This document shows, piece by piece, positions 33,221 through 45,314 of a stretch of 64,000 bases of DNA; position 1 is the stretch's first letter; each line of letters starts with the position of its first letter. The notes below the pieces were generated by a model. That model saw nothing but the letters and a program-made list of their open reading frames with translations, was not told the DNA's origin and made no database searches. The translations under genes were made by a program, and so were the position numbers. The stretch covers positions 895,252 to 959,251 of the forward strand of contig NW_006767444.1 in the NCBI RefSeq assembly GCF_000264995.1, given 5' to 3'. The stretch comes from Punctularia strigosozonata HHB-11173 SS5 (taxonomy: Eukaryota; Basidiomycota; Agaricomycetes; Corticiales; Punctulariaceae).

Positions 33221-36200
33221 CTACGGCTTGTCGTCCACTGGATGTCGAAAGTCGGTGTTGAGGGCAACGGTTGGCAACGAAGGCAAATTTGGAGATGCGA
33301 GTCTGGACGATCCAGGCGCCGAAGATATCGTGGAAGTTGACCTCGTCATGACCACTGTCGACGCCGCAGTCGAGCTTGGGCTGACGGAACCACCAGGCGA
33401 CGCCGTCGTCGGCTTCTCCCCCGCCACATCGGCGGTACTCAGCAAGGAGAACCCGCTCAGCAGTGACGGCGGCACCGCCGTATCGGGTGTAGGCGGATAC
33501 TCCGACTTGGGCGTCGGCGACGCCGACGGCGAGAACGCTTCCTCCTCTGCCACGCTCGGCGGAAGCGTGACGTTGAACCCGCTCGCCGGCCGGTGCAACG
33601 GCGACGCGGGCGAAATCGAGCGCGACGAGAGCGACGATGGCGGATAGTGCGAGCTCACAGACGACGACGCCGGCGACTCGCTTCCCGACCGCGGCGGGGA
33701 AGGGGATTGACTTTGACTTTGGTTCTTCGCAACCGTTGAGGGTGATGGCGGCGACAGCTTCACGCCGCTCGGGGCAAGGCGCGAGATGCCGCTGAGATGC
33801 TGCGGCGGGGACCGTGAGCGGGACGGCGACGCGCTCGACGACCTCGAGATATCCACGATAGGCCGCCTCGCTGCCGCCCCAGGTGTGAGCGGCGGGACGA
33901 TCGTCGCCGCCGAATGCGTGTGCGAGTGCGATGCCCGTCTGTGGGGCACGGACGACAGACCTGGATCGCCCGGGGTGGGCGTGTGGGTGTCGGATGAGTT
34001 TGGCGAGCGCGATGGCGACAATCGCGGCGGAAGCTGCTGGTATCCGCGCGTTGGCTGGGTATGGTGCAGCGCAGTGCCTGCCTGCCGTCTCCCTGGCGAC
34101 GGCGGGGAAGACCACGACGGCGGCGGAGACGAAGCCGCAACCGCTGCGTTCGCGGAAGCGGCAAGGCTGGCGAGGTACTGCTGCTGCTGCTGCTGTTGCT
34201 GTTGGTGATAGTATGGCGCGAGCATTGCTACATATGTTCCTGCTTGAGTTGGTGCTTGAATTGCTGGATGTTGAGGTTGATGATGCTGTTGTGGAGGTGT
34301 TTGAGAATGCGAGTAAGGAACGGCGTTGACGACGGGCACGGGCGTCCTCGGCGAGGTGCCCGTCTCGTAGAATATGTTTGAATGCGAAGGAGCCGGGTCC
34401 CTCTCCACTCCACGAGGGACCGGAAACTGGAACGGTGGAGACTGATGCCCATACGTAGGCATCACGGGGAGTGAAAGGCGATGCGAGGCTGGTCCGGGCG
34501 TGGACAGCGATCTCCGCGGTGGGTCCACCTGCGCAGCGTTGACGAGCGCCCTAAAGTCGCGGTTCGTGACAGGCGCTTGTGATACCGGCACATCCTCTCC
34601 AGGACGGTTCGCGGGCCGCCCGCGGAAGCGGAAAGGCATGCGCTGGTTCGCAGGCGGTCGCGGGCGCGCGGGTAAGTGCGCGGACGACTCCGATTCGTAC
34701 GACGTCGACGGCGCGCCGAGCGGGGGCGAGTTCAGCAGTGGCGGCTGCAACGACTCTTCTGTGTATGAGCGCACGGAGCGGACCTCGTCCAGGTCCGCAA
34801 CGTCGGACGGCGTGCCCCCGTCATCCGTGAGCACTTCACTGTTGTTCGACGAGGACGCGTACGACGTCGAGCGCTCGCGCGCCTCGGTCGACAACGTTGC
34901 AAGCAGCAGGCCCTCGCCGAGCCGATCCTCAAACGACACCCGGTCCTCGACCGGCGCGTGCTCCGGCGGCGGGCTCGTCCACTTCAACCGCTGAGGGCCC
35001 ATATGATCCGGCGGAGGACTGATCGGCACTTCCGGCAGCGGCTCCGTAGGCTGCCGTGAGAGGGAGGGCCCCAGCACGCTGTCCCCCTTGAAGGGTACCG
35101 CACCCGGGCGGAGGTTGCTGCTCGTGACAGTGTACGGTGTCTGTGGCGGAAGGTTCGAGAGGCGCTGTGGTACGCGCGGTTTGGGCGGCGGCGAGGCTCG
35201 CAATGGTTCATCCTCCGGCCGTTCTTCGCAAAGCTGAGAAAGCGCGACTATGGCGCGATCCGGGCGGTTACCGATGATCCGTGACGCCCGCATGAGCTCG
35301 CCGCGAATCTTTGAACCCTCATGAACAATCAAGCAGTTGCATCCGCTTTCGATGCGCTCACCGTGTACAGACCATCTTTGGAGACGCAACGAGCGACGTT
35401 GTAATCCAACTCGAACGGATCCTGTACGATATTGAGCCATCATGGCCGACTGAAACCATCTGAGACACTCACTTCGATGCAGAACCGGTTGGGCTCTCTC
35501 GCATCATTATAGCTGCTGAGCTGAGAAACAGTCAGCAACGGCAGAGGCAGCGATATTTCCGACGAACGCACCTCTGTTAGCCAGCCTTTATCTTCCTTCT
35601 TCACCAGACCTGCCCTCACGGACACGACGCCCAAGGAATAAGGAAAATCTCTTGCATAGTACCTGTAAAAGTCCGAAAGCCTGACCGCATATCAGAATAT
35701 GAAGCATAAAGACGGCGGAAGCGACGTACAACTCGGCGACCGTTTGTGTATTAGAGGATTTCCAACGTTGGCGAAGCAGATCTATATCATCAAAGAACCT
35801 GGCCACGCGGATCAGGAATGGGTCCAGGCCACCTTAAGGTTAGCGTACCAGATATCATGTTCGCCGATATGACTCTCTTCCTGAGCGGTCATCAAAATCC
35901 GAAAAAAGGGTACTGCAGCAAAGGGACTCTCACGTGCGATATAGGGCGAAGAGGCGGCATCGATTGTAGATTCGGAAGCACGGGCGGATTCTTGACGTGC
36001 ACAAGGAAATATATGACCAGCAGAACGTAGCCGTAAGATGACAACGTGCCCTTGTACGGCGAGTTGATCTTTCTATATCAGGATGGCCGGCGTGAGTCAC
36101 CATCGGCATCAACGAGGGTGCAGCGCGGGACGGGAAGCGAGAAGAGAGATATCGATGCGTACCGCCGTTTGCTCCAAACCTTAACTGTGCCACCGACAAC

Positions 36201-36945
36201 ATGTCAGAATGGGGCATGGGCGCGGCGTGGGGGGCGGAGGCGTACGTACGGAAGAGGACCATGGTCCGCACGCGGGCGGGGTCGATCATGGCGTAGCACA
36301 TGAGCAATCGCGTGTTCTCGAGAGCCAGTCGATTCTCGAATCCGATGTCACACGCTATGCCACACGGAAGCCCGGGGGACGGATCGAGGGACAACTTGAC
36401 GATGGGTATCCGGGCGTAGGGGAGAGGCTTGACGTGAAATTTGGTTTCTGCGAGGTGCAAACAGTTCGCCGAGGAAGGTAATCGCGGGTGATTCTGGACG
36501 TTACACGTACCACGCTCCAGCAGATCTCCAAGCATGTTCACCAGGTCGCTCGCAGGCAATCGATTCTCAGAATCAATGAGGCAGCACAGATCCATGTCTT
36601 GTACACGCTCGCAATCAACTTTCAACGAAAACTTTGCGCGCGGCGCTCACCAGAATTGCGTAGACTGAAGCCGTTCGCGGTGCTCCCGAAGGATAATAGG
36701 CGGCTGTTAGGCTCTATGGTGCGAATCAGCCGCTCGAGCAGCCTCCGCACGTCTTCCTTGACGGCCATCTCTTCCGGCGTCGGCAAGAGCTGTATGACAA
36801 AGTCGTAGAGACACTGCGAGAGCTCGGCGTAGAAACGCTGCTTGGAGACATGGCGCCGGTGCGAGCCCGAGGCGACGGGCGACTGATGGTAAGGCGAGCG
36901 AAGGTGGTGGCCGTTGCCGACGGAGGCCTGTGTGTAGGACTCCAT
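33221..36945 (-). CDS. Cid1/Cid13-family terminal RNA nucleotidyltransferase (poly(A)/poly(U) polymerase)
   Basis: Non-canonical polymerase that adds U or A to RNA 3' ends. The N-terminal exon (start 36945) holds the nucleotidyltransferase core: GSTANGFSLRNS, followed after an intron by the DMDLCCL catalytic aspartates; the third carboxylate lies in IACDIGFENRLAL. The PAP-associated domain follows in separate exons (FFDDIDLLRQRWKSSNTQTV, GVVSVRAGLVKKE, DPFELDYNVARCVSKDGLYT, IRGELMRASRI). After it come over 600 disordered residues rich in Pro/Ser, with a nine-residue Gln run coded near 34183-34205. Exon limits in 35.3-36.6 kb are approximate. The frame continues upstream of the chosen ATG for about 27 codons to a stop, so a longer start through an extra exon is possible. 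U versus A preference cannot be read from the sequence. Confidence 0.85.
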
Positions 36946-37521
36946 TGCGAGTTGGTGATCCCAAGGGTTGTCCGGGGTATCCAGCCGCCAGAGAGGGAGG
37001 GACGCGGACGGGGCCTTGTCCAGAGAACGAGGAGATCAACGCCCGTTACGCTTATAGCAGCCCGCCTGTTAGATCCCGTGGGCATTCACCGCGTTCATCT
37101 CAGACGCTTTGTCAATTCCTCCATTTCTTTTGCTCCGTGCTTTGATCACCCACTTATCACACGCGGACCTGGTCTTGCAAATAATCCCGGTCAAGAAACT
37201 GGTCAAGGCCACCTTGATTCGTCTAGTTCTGTCATGGCAACAAACGGTCCACAACGCCCACCGCGGTGCACCGATCTTACTTCTCTTGTGGCCTTGCAGC
37301 ATCTACGCCCTGAACAATGACTTCCCTGCTGCGCATCCGGTGGCCTTGCTTCAGCGTCAGCGCATTGCAGCGTCCAGTGGACACAACGCCCGGGCTGCCA
37401 CTCCGCCTGTCACCGACTCCGGATCTGACACTATATCAACAATCCAGCAATGTCTCCATCCTCTCGTCCACACCCCGCAGGATACCATCATCTCTACTCG
37501 ACACACTAACGCTCCAGCAAC
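36946..37521. promoter_or_regulatory. Divergent region between the nucleotidyltransferase and the next gene
   Basis: A 576 bp head-to-head spacer. Open frames on both strands lack similarity. The role is inferred from position. Confidence 0.4.
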
Positions 37522-38406
37522 ATGGACTCGGAACTATTCGACTACCTCGTCAAGACCTTGGACCCCACTGCGTTCAGGGATCAACCCGCGCTGCAGCCCG
37601 CGCCCGCGCCCGAAAAGGCGTGCAATCAGTGCGGGGACGACGACCGCGACATGAAAATAAGCCCCGAATCTTTCATCAAGATCTGCAATGGTCTCAAGAA
37701 GGAGTTCTCCCGTGGCGTCGTCCCTCAGGACGCCGACATCATGAAATGCACCATAACGGTAAGTGCATCCGACTCGTGCCCGACGCCGCAAAGCGCTCAA
37801 CCTTCTCCTTATACAGGACTTGTGCGATACTTACATCAACGACACGATGTTTGCCGAAGTAATCGAATGCCTCGTCCGCGAAATACCCGTCTCATTACCA
37901 GGGAGCGCGGTTCTCGAGCAGCTGATCGACGCAGCATTCGTTCGCGCGGGCGCCATGAACCTCTGGGAACTCACCAGTACGTCTTCCAGCCACCATGCTC
38001 GCTCGCTCATCACCCGCGCCACCGACGCTCAACGACTTCGCCCATAGTGGACTTGCTCGTCCTCGGCGCGCAGCTGAAGTCGGAAACGAAAACATTTCTG
38101 GCCAGTATGCCCTCCGAATGGAAGAGCACGCCCCAAAACGCGCTTTCCGAATCCGACGCATCCCGAGGTCCACTGCGGCCGTCCGCGTCAGGACACGACA
38201 ACCTCGGCACGCCGACGGCCGACGCGGAACCGTTCAAGGCAGCAGCCGCCTCGCCCACGAAGCTCCCGTTACCAAACCTCCATCTTCCGGAAAAGCTGAC
38301 GCACGATGCGCGCCAACGAGTGGCGAAGAAGCTCGGGAAGGAGAACAGCATCGCCACGATGGTCGGCATGTTGAATATCACCAAGAACAGCACCGCTGCG
38401 CAATGA
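37522..38406 (+). CDS. Unrecognised protein of 251 residues
   Basis: Three exons (37522-37758, 37817-37976, 38048-38406) join in phase through clean donor and acceptor sites (GTAAGT...ATACAG and GTACGT...CATAG). The product starts MDSELFDYLVKTLDP and has one ACNQC motif at about residue 33, a helical, mostly hydrophobic-patterned middle (YINDTMFAEVIECLVREIP), and a Ser/Ala/Pro-rich end rich in Lys (LTHDARQRVAKKLGKE). There is no signal peptide or membrane segment. I do not recognise the family. The clean exon structure and sustained frame support a real gene. It is convergent with Lon, about 320 bp apart. Confidence 0.7.
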   Translation: MDSELFDYLVKTLDPTAFRDQPALQPAPAPEKACNQCGDDDRDMKISPESFIKICNGLKKEFSRGVVPQDADIMKCTITVSASDSCPTPQSAQPSPYTGLVRYLHQRHDVCRSNRMPRPRNTRLITRERGSRAADRRSIRSRGRHEPLGTHQYVFQPPCSLAHHPRHRRSTTSPIVDLLVLGAQLKSETKTFLASMPSEWKSTPQNALSESDASRGPLRPSASGHDNLGTPTADAEPFKAAAASPTKLPLPNLHLPEKLTHDARQRVAKKLGKENSIATMVGMLNITKNSTAAQ

Positions 38407-38722
38407 CCGTCTGTATGCGTTACATGCCCCCCCCCCCCTCTACCATGATCTTGCAGTCCAGTCAGAATATTACTTCACATGTATAGTATCCACACTGCTA
38501 TTCGAATATACCTTATGTTGCTCTCTCTGGCCCTGTTCCGGTATCGCTACCGCGAATCGAGATCCAACAAGACTGTTTATTTCCGATGTCCCTATCCCAC
38601 AGACCGTACCTCCGCCATTAACAAATGATACACTGTACAGCTATTCCACTTGGTATCCAGCCCCGGCCCACTTCCGACCGGGACTCAGCAAAGCACCGTC
38701 CGTTCCGATTCAAGATATCCTC
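38407..38722. other. Intergenic, convergent 3' ends
   Basis: Short spacer with a C-homopolymer near 38427-38437 and nothing else of note. Confidence 0.45.
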
Positions 38723-41700
38723 CTACAGCCGACTCTCGAGCATCACATGCTGCGTCTGCGTCCTCCACCTCAACTGGGGCCCGAACGCCGCCTCGAGCGC
38801 CTCCTCCACGCTCCTCACGAACACGAACGCCACCTCCTTCCTCACCTCGGGCGCGACCTCGTGCTCGACCTCCCGCCGGTTCGCCCACGGCACGATCACC
38901 TTCGTCACCTGCGCCCGGTGCGCGCCGAGCACCTTCTCCTTCACGCCCCCCACGGGCGCGACGCGGCCCCGGAGCGTGATCTCGCCCGTCATCGCGATCG
39001 ACGTCGGGACGCAGAGGCCGGTGAGGAGCGAGACGAGCGCGCAGACCATGGCGACGCCCGCGCTCGGGCCGTCCTTGCGCTGCGCGCCCGCGGGCAGGTG
39101 CATGTGCACGTCCACGGCGTCCATCCCCTGCTTGAGCGGGTCCTGGCCGCGCGCCTTGGTGACGTACAGGTCGTACGCGTGCGCCTTGACCCAGGACAGC
39201 GCGAGTTCCGCCGACTCCTTGATCACCTGCGCATACATAGAAGAACGTCAAGCGGTGCACGAAACAAACCGAGGGGTCAAACGCACCTCGCCAAGCGACC
39301 CGGTAAGCTTCAGCCTCCCGCTCCCGGGCACAAGCCCCGTCTCGACCGGCATAATCCCGCCCTCCCCAAGGCCGGTCACCACGAGCCCATACACGAGCCC
39401 AGGCCGTTCCTCCCTCTCCCTCTCCTCCACGTTCCCAAAGCTCGGGCCCAATATCGTCTCGAGCTCCCACTCGCCCACCTTCGGCTCAAACCGTTTGCCG
39501 CCCTTCTCCGCCGCCCCCGCATCGCGCGTCTCGGCCCACTGCACGGCCTTATACCGCACCACGGCGCCGACCGCGCGCTCGAGGCTGCGCACGCCCGCCT
39601 CGCGCGTCCACCCGTCGACGACGCGCCCGACGCACGCGTCGTCGACCACGCACCGCGTCTCGTCCATCCCGTTCGCGGCGAGCTGCTTGGGGAGTATGAA
39701 CCGGCGCGCGATCGCGAGCTTCTCGGCGTGGGTGTAGCCCGCGAGCCGGACGACCTCGCACCGGTCGAGCAGCGCGGGGTGGATCGTCTCGAGCGTGTTG
39801 GACGTGCACACGAACAACACGCGCGAGAGGTCGAGCGGGACGTTGATGTAGTGGTCCTAATTCAACGCGCGACGCGTCAGCCCCGTTTCGCATCAGGAGT
39901 AAGAGGCCGACGTACGACGAAGGCGTGGTTCTGCTCGGGGTCCAGAACTTCGAGCAACGCCGCGCTCGGGTCACCGTGCACGCTGCTCTGTCCGACCTTA
40001 TCGATCTCGTCGAGCAGCATGACCATATCCGAGCGACCCGCCCTCCTGATAGCCTGCACGATCCGTCCAGGGCCGCTGGCAACATACGTCCTCCTATGTC
40101 CACGAATCTCCGCCTCGTCGCGAACTCCACCTGCAGCACGACGTCAATTGAGTGTAAAGCATCGCGAAGTGAAAAGCGCGTACCAAGCGACACCCTCGCG
40201 AACGGCCTGCCCAGCGCGCGCGCGATCGACGCCCCGAGCGACGTCTTCCCCACACCCGGCGGACCCGTAAGCAACAATATCGGGCCCTTAACGCCTCCCT
40301 GCGCCCTCTTCGGCGCCTCCTTCGACACCGACGACACCTCGCCGCCCACCAAGTGGACGCCCTCCTTCACCTCCTCGATCCTCCCCTGATCGCTGCCCAC
40401 CTGCGCCCGCGCGCTTTCTTCCCTCTCCGCCGCGGCGCGAAGCCGGACGACGGCGAGGTACTCGATGAGCCGGCGCTTGACCTTGTCCAGGCCGTAATGA
40501 TCCCGATCGAGCTGCGCGCGCGCTTTCTGCAGGAAGGCCGGGTCTCCCAAGATCTCGTCGTTCTCTTTCGCGCGGTCGCCCTGGGTCGTCGGCCACGGAA
40601 GCGCCACGAGCCATTCGAGCTGCACGGCTCATCGTAAGCGTCGCGTTTCCTCCGCGAGAACGAGAAGACGCATGTGGTATATATGCGCGGAGAGGCACTC
40701 ACGTAGCTCCTCACGACCCCGGCCTCGACGCTGCTAGGCTGCATCCTCCGCATCCGCTTCCACTCCCTAGCGGCCGTCTTCCGCTCCTCGGATCCCGGCA
40801 CGAGCGCCTCGATCCTCGCCCGGAGCGCCGAGAGCTCGTCCGCGTCCGCGCCCTCGTCCGTATCGAGGTCGCTCGCGGGCGGCGGCGCCGGACCCTGCGC
40901 GCTATCGCCGACGGGCCCGTTCAGAAGGAGCTCGCCGGTGGGTTTCCCCCCCCCCCCCACTCTCCGCATCCCACTGCGCGAATCTTGGAGCTGATCGTGC
41001 TCACGTTTTCCAGCGTTGAACTCGTCATCGCCTCATGGCGGCCATCTGCTGCCGGAGGTAAAACTCTTTCTGCTGCCGCCCGAGGCTCTCCGCGACGTCG
41101 CTCGCGACCTTGGAGCTCACTTCGAGGATGCTCGTGCGCTTGACGCATAGCGCCGTCGCGCGCTGCAGCCGCGCCGCGAGCGTCGGCGTGCACAAGTACT
41201 CTGTCGATCAAAAAAAAAAAACAGAATACGACGAGTCGTGTGAGATGTCGGGTTGTAGATCGGCGATGATGACACGAACCGAGCTTGTCTTCGTATTCCT
41301 GGGCGATGGCGGCGACGAGCACGTCCGCCGCCCACGCGACGCTCCCCTTCTCCCTCGTCGCGTCCGTCCTCGCGTCGTCCACCACGCGCCGGATCCGCTC
41401 CCACACCTCCTTCCCGGGCCGCTCGCCCTCCGCCGCGAGCCGGTCCAACAGCCTATGCGTCGCGATCTTGAAGCCCTCCACGAGCGCCTCGTCCACGCCC
41501 TCCTGCTCCCCCGCCGAGAAAGAAGCGAGGTACTCGACGTCGCGGTTCGCGAGCGAGGCGGCGGGGTTGGCCTCGCAGTTCTTCGGGAGCGCGCGCTCGC
41601 TCGCGTCCGGCGAAGCGAGCCGGATGCGCGCGAGGCCGTGCAAGGTGAGCGAGTACCCGCCCACGTGCGGGGCCGCCGAGTGGGCCGCGGTCGAGCCGCC

Positions 41701-42075
41701 GCTGCCGCCGCCGAGCAGGCGGAGGGATTGCGGCGAGGCGCGCGCGAGGCGGACGACGCGCGCGGCGACGCCGTACTCGCACAGCGTCGGCGGCGCGGTC
41801 TTGTTGTCGTCGGCGCCGGCCCCCTTGGTGTAGGGCACGAGGGCGTTGGTGGATGGGTGTCCCTTGTATTGGGTGTCCCGCGGGGGGTGGGGCAGGAGCG
41901 GGACGGCGCCGAGGATGGGCTGGGCGAGGTCCGGGTCGCGGGCGTGGAGGAGGTGGAGGAGGGCTTCGCCGACGGGCGCGGAGAGGAAGAGCGTCGTGCG
42001 GGCGGTGGGCAGGAGCAGGAGCGGGTGCGGGAGGGGCAGGATCGGGAGGGTCGAGGGTAAGGGTGCAGACTCCAT
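38723..42075 (-). CDS. Lon protease, peroxisomal type (C-terminal SRL)
   Basis: ATP-dependent serine protease and chaperone. The N terminus (start 42075) is [18 protein letters not shown], followed by the LON substrate-binding domain and a helical region with SSILEVSSK-like and [14 protein letters not shown]-type sequence. The AAA+ module has Walker [21 protein letters not shown], Walker [13 protein letters not shown] and [19 protein letters not shown]. The protease domain shows the catalytic Ser in [10 protein letters not shown] and Lys in [12 protein letters not shown], the Ser-Lys dyad of family S16. The protein ends LESRL, a PTS1-type peroxisome signal, and no mitochondrial presequence is evident, so the LONP2/Pln type is favoured. 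About seven exons. Broken copies of its 5' half sit in both repeat arms. Confidence 0.92.
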
Positions 42076-42600
42076 GGCGCATGTGTGTTTCCGGTCCTGT
42101 TCTGCGATGAGGTGGTCGGGTTATGTGGTCTCTGGGTGGTGGTCGATGTCTTGGGGTGATTTCAAAGCGGTGGCGACGGTATAAAGTAGAGACGTGTAGT
42201 ATGCTCTTGTTGTTGTCGCTGTCGTCGTCGTTGGCGGCCGTGTGCAGGATACTCGACGGACCCGGGCTCGGGACGGATGCGCCGGGTGCGACTGAGACAG
42301 AAGCCCGACGCAGACCTGATAGCGCTGCAACAACGCTGTGCACAAATAATTCAGGCGGAGGCGCTCAATCAAGTCGCCGGAGCTGCTGCTCGCTGGTGCT
42401 GACGTCGACGAGGACGAGAGGAGGGAAGGAGGAGGAAGAGGGAAGCAGGCAAGAGACCGGGTCGGGGCTCGCAGCGCGGGGAAGGGAGGGCGGGGTCCAA
42501 ACAGGACGCCGGGGCTATATAACGTCTGCTGCCCGGCCAATTTTCTCTCCCTTCACACGCGCACATCCCAAAAAGCGCGGGGCCGTCTCTCCCTTTGTCC
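42076..42600 (-). promoter_or_regulatory. Promoter region of the Lon gene
   Basis: On the minus strand, ATTGGCCGGGCAG (a CCAAT-type word) and TTATATAG lie near 42540-42512, about 440 bp before the ATG. The same order is kept in both broken arm copies, which shows where the copied segment came from. TATA and CCAAT roles are inferred. Confidence 0.5.
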
Positions 42601-44334
42601 GCCTCTGAGCGCACGAATGATGGCCGGCCGATGCGTTCCTCACGACCGAGGCGCGCGCCTTCACGGATCTCTGTGCAACCTCCGTGACTCGAACATAAAA
42701 GAAACTACTTCGAGAAAACTGAACATCTCTATCCGCGTAAGCGCAGGCCAACACCAAATATCGTTCGCCGTACGCGGAGGTGAGCATGGGAGGCCGCGTC
42801 CTCGCGCCCGGCCGAGCTGGCCAATCGCGATCCGGGAGCCCAGGGGGGGGCAGTGAAACGCGAGCGGTGTCGATTTCCGCGGAGGAGGGACTTGCCCCCC
42901 GTCCCTGCCCAATTGTTTCTCGGCTGCACGCGATCGAGAGAGCTGCGTGCCGCTCGTGTCTCCCTCTTCATCGCCTCCCAAGCCCGCGCTCCCCATTCCG
43001 GTCCAGATCGCCGTCGACATATGTATAATCTCAGCCAAGACGGGACCGCCAGCGCTCGCTATGTCTGTCTAGCTTTGTAACATCATCGCAACGCGGGCGC
43101 GCTTTGAAGCTTCAAGTCTGGCTTTGTTTACCCCATCCACCCGTGTATTCTCCGCCCAAGTCCCGCAACGAAACTCTCGTACCTCTCCGCGTTTCCATTC
43201 CCGTCTACATATATCACATGCGCCGTCCACCACCCCGGGCTTCTCCTGCCCAACGCGGCAAGCTGATCGAGAGCTCCCATTGTCCCCCCCGGCTCGTGCG
43301 AATCGCGGTCAAGCCCTGCAACGTCGACGAAAAAGGCGGGCCGTCCCAGGGTCGGCTGGCTCCGAAAATGAATCATCGGTTTCGGCTCACTCCCGCAATA
43401 CTTATTAAAGAAAGTCGACGACTGTCTACTTGTTGCGCGATGGTCTCTCCGGCTCGTTGGTATGACCCAGTACATAAACGTACCAAAGTCCCTTTCGATG
43501 CGCACGCACCCGTACCTAGATTCCTCGACGCGATCAAGACCCATCCTCGAAGCCCGCTGTGACCGGCACCTGAACTTAAGTTATGTACATACCTTCGATT
43601 GCCGAACGCGATCCCTTTACGTCCCCTCCGATCCACATCTTCCGTCCGCGATGCTCAACCGAAGATATCTCTCTCTCGCTTCCTTCCCCGCCAAACTGCT
43701 CATCCCAGCGGCGCATCATTCTGATTTTTTTTTTCTGCTAGCATATACCATACCACCCGCGTGCCTTTCCCTCTAAAGCTCTCGCCGAACCCGTACTCTC
43801 GCTGAATTGGGCCCCTAGAACACCGTCGAGGGCCGATGGGGACAAAGAAAGACAAGAAAAAAGAAAAAGAAAAAAGCAAAGGGCAGCCGCCGTCTTCGCC
43901 ACCTCGCTCGGTGCCAGTCACCCAATAATCACCCTCTTTTTCTCGGGCTCTCGGGCTCTGAAAGCCTGCGCCTGCGGCAACCGGAAGGACCGTTCTGGGT
44001 CTACGTCGTGCCAGCCGGCGATGCGTGTATGGTGCAAAACAAAAAAAAGGAGCTGGCTGACCGAGACGTGCTGCGCTCTCGAGAAACACTCGAGAAACAC
44101 TCGACCTGAGGCGACGACAAACGTATCGTGCTCACGATCGTATGGTCGTCGAAGCGTCTCACGATGAGCAGGCCCGAGTTGCTCCTGGAACCTGGTAGCG
44201 TCCGGTGCGTACAGTATTGCGGCCGAGTCCTTCGAAGAGGCGCTTACGCTGGAGAGTCGAATTGTAAGAGGGAGTCCACTTAATGAGTGGGGGGACGGGG
44301 GGGGTCGTCATATTGCGAGAAATCCCTCTTCGCA
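42601..44334. other. Gene-poor stretch upstream of Lon
   Basis: No convincing gene. It has pyrimidine-rich tracts, an A/G-rich run near 43845-43885 and T/A homopolymers. Bases 42605-42690 match short blocks at both inner arm edges. Open frames up to 152 codons exist but lack family features and splice support. Confidence 0.45.
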
Positions 44335-45314
44335 TGTGTACGAATCTCAAGCCGTCTCCCACTTTGTCTCTGAGCGCTTGGATGATGTACTCCGGATCCG
44401 AACCTCGCGACCTCGGCTCGCCTTCACGGATCTCTGCGCACCCCTCCTCAAATATATATATAATACTTCTGGCAGCGAGGTAGCTCGCTGCTATCCTCGT
44501 CATCTACAAAGATGCATATGGGGCTATCTCTCTGACGCATCTCTCTCGGTTTGACTTGCGCACTCCATTTGATGTCGACGTCGACTAAGTGTTCTGGATA
44601 ACGCCCGTTCTACGCGCGCGGACGCGAATGCTCAGTGCTGAAAGCCCCGTTCTTTTGACGTGTCCGACGTCGCACAGGTAACGATTGCTTGTCTTGGCAC
44701 AAACCTCCACGACCACTCGTCGCCTACATAAGTACAAGGCTTCAATTGCTCCAGATGGCTGAGCTCATAGACACGCATGGTGCCGCTCGACGATCTAAAA
44801 AGCACACAAAGGTGCGTCAGCGTCACTATTTGGCGACGATCGCTTCGCTCAATCGGATGAAATAGCGAAATAGTTCCCGACTGTGCTCGTCGCTCCTTTG
44901 AACTATTTCAACCACGCCTCCTCTCCAAGCTCGGACTCAACCGCGCTCACCGGGGTTTCGTGAACACGCCGAGAGCCCGTAGCACGAACAATCGCGACCG
45001 CAGCCCCCGCTGCCTCACTCAACTAGAACCCGGTCGTTCCCTCCATCGCTGTTCGCCGTACGCATACCACCGACAGCCCAAGTTCGGACTGCTGGAGCAA
45101 CGCCTGGTACCTTGAAAGCTCGAAGCCCAACATCGAGAGGGGCCGCTTGCACTCCCTGCGTCGTGTTCGCTACCATCCCTGTCTGGCTATCAAAATACAG
45201 CGGTAAAAATGCACTTAGCATGTATCCTGAATGCCAACGCAAATACATCATATGCGTGTCGTGCGTTCCATCTCACAGCGATCCGAACAATCATCGCCGC
45301 AGCCATCGGCATTC
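44335..45314. repeat. NLR 3' flank, copy 3, at the right arm's inner edge
   Basis: Minus-strand counterpart of 26944-27825. A block at 44380-44450 matches the Lon-upstream sequence at 42605-42690. A TATATATATA run lies at about 44453-44462. Confidence 0.65.

Noticed and set aside
33120-33647. Plus-strand open frame of 175 codons
   Set aside because: It lies antisense to the low-complexity tail of the nucleotidyltransferase gene and has no independent support.
38747-40270. A 507-codon open frame on the plus strand opposite Lon
   Set aside because: It is the GC-driven mirror of the Lon coding strand, with Arg/His/Pro-rich low-complexity content and no domain.
43104-43562. Overlapping open frames of 138-152 codons on both strands
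   Set aside because: They lack splice support, domains or conservation in the window. The region reads as intergenic.
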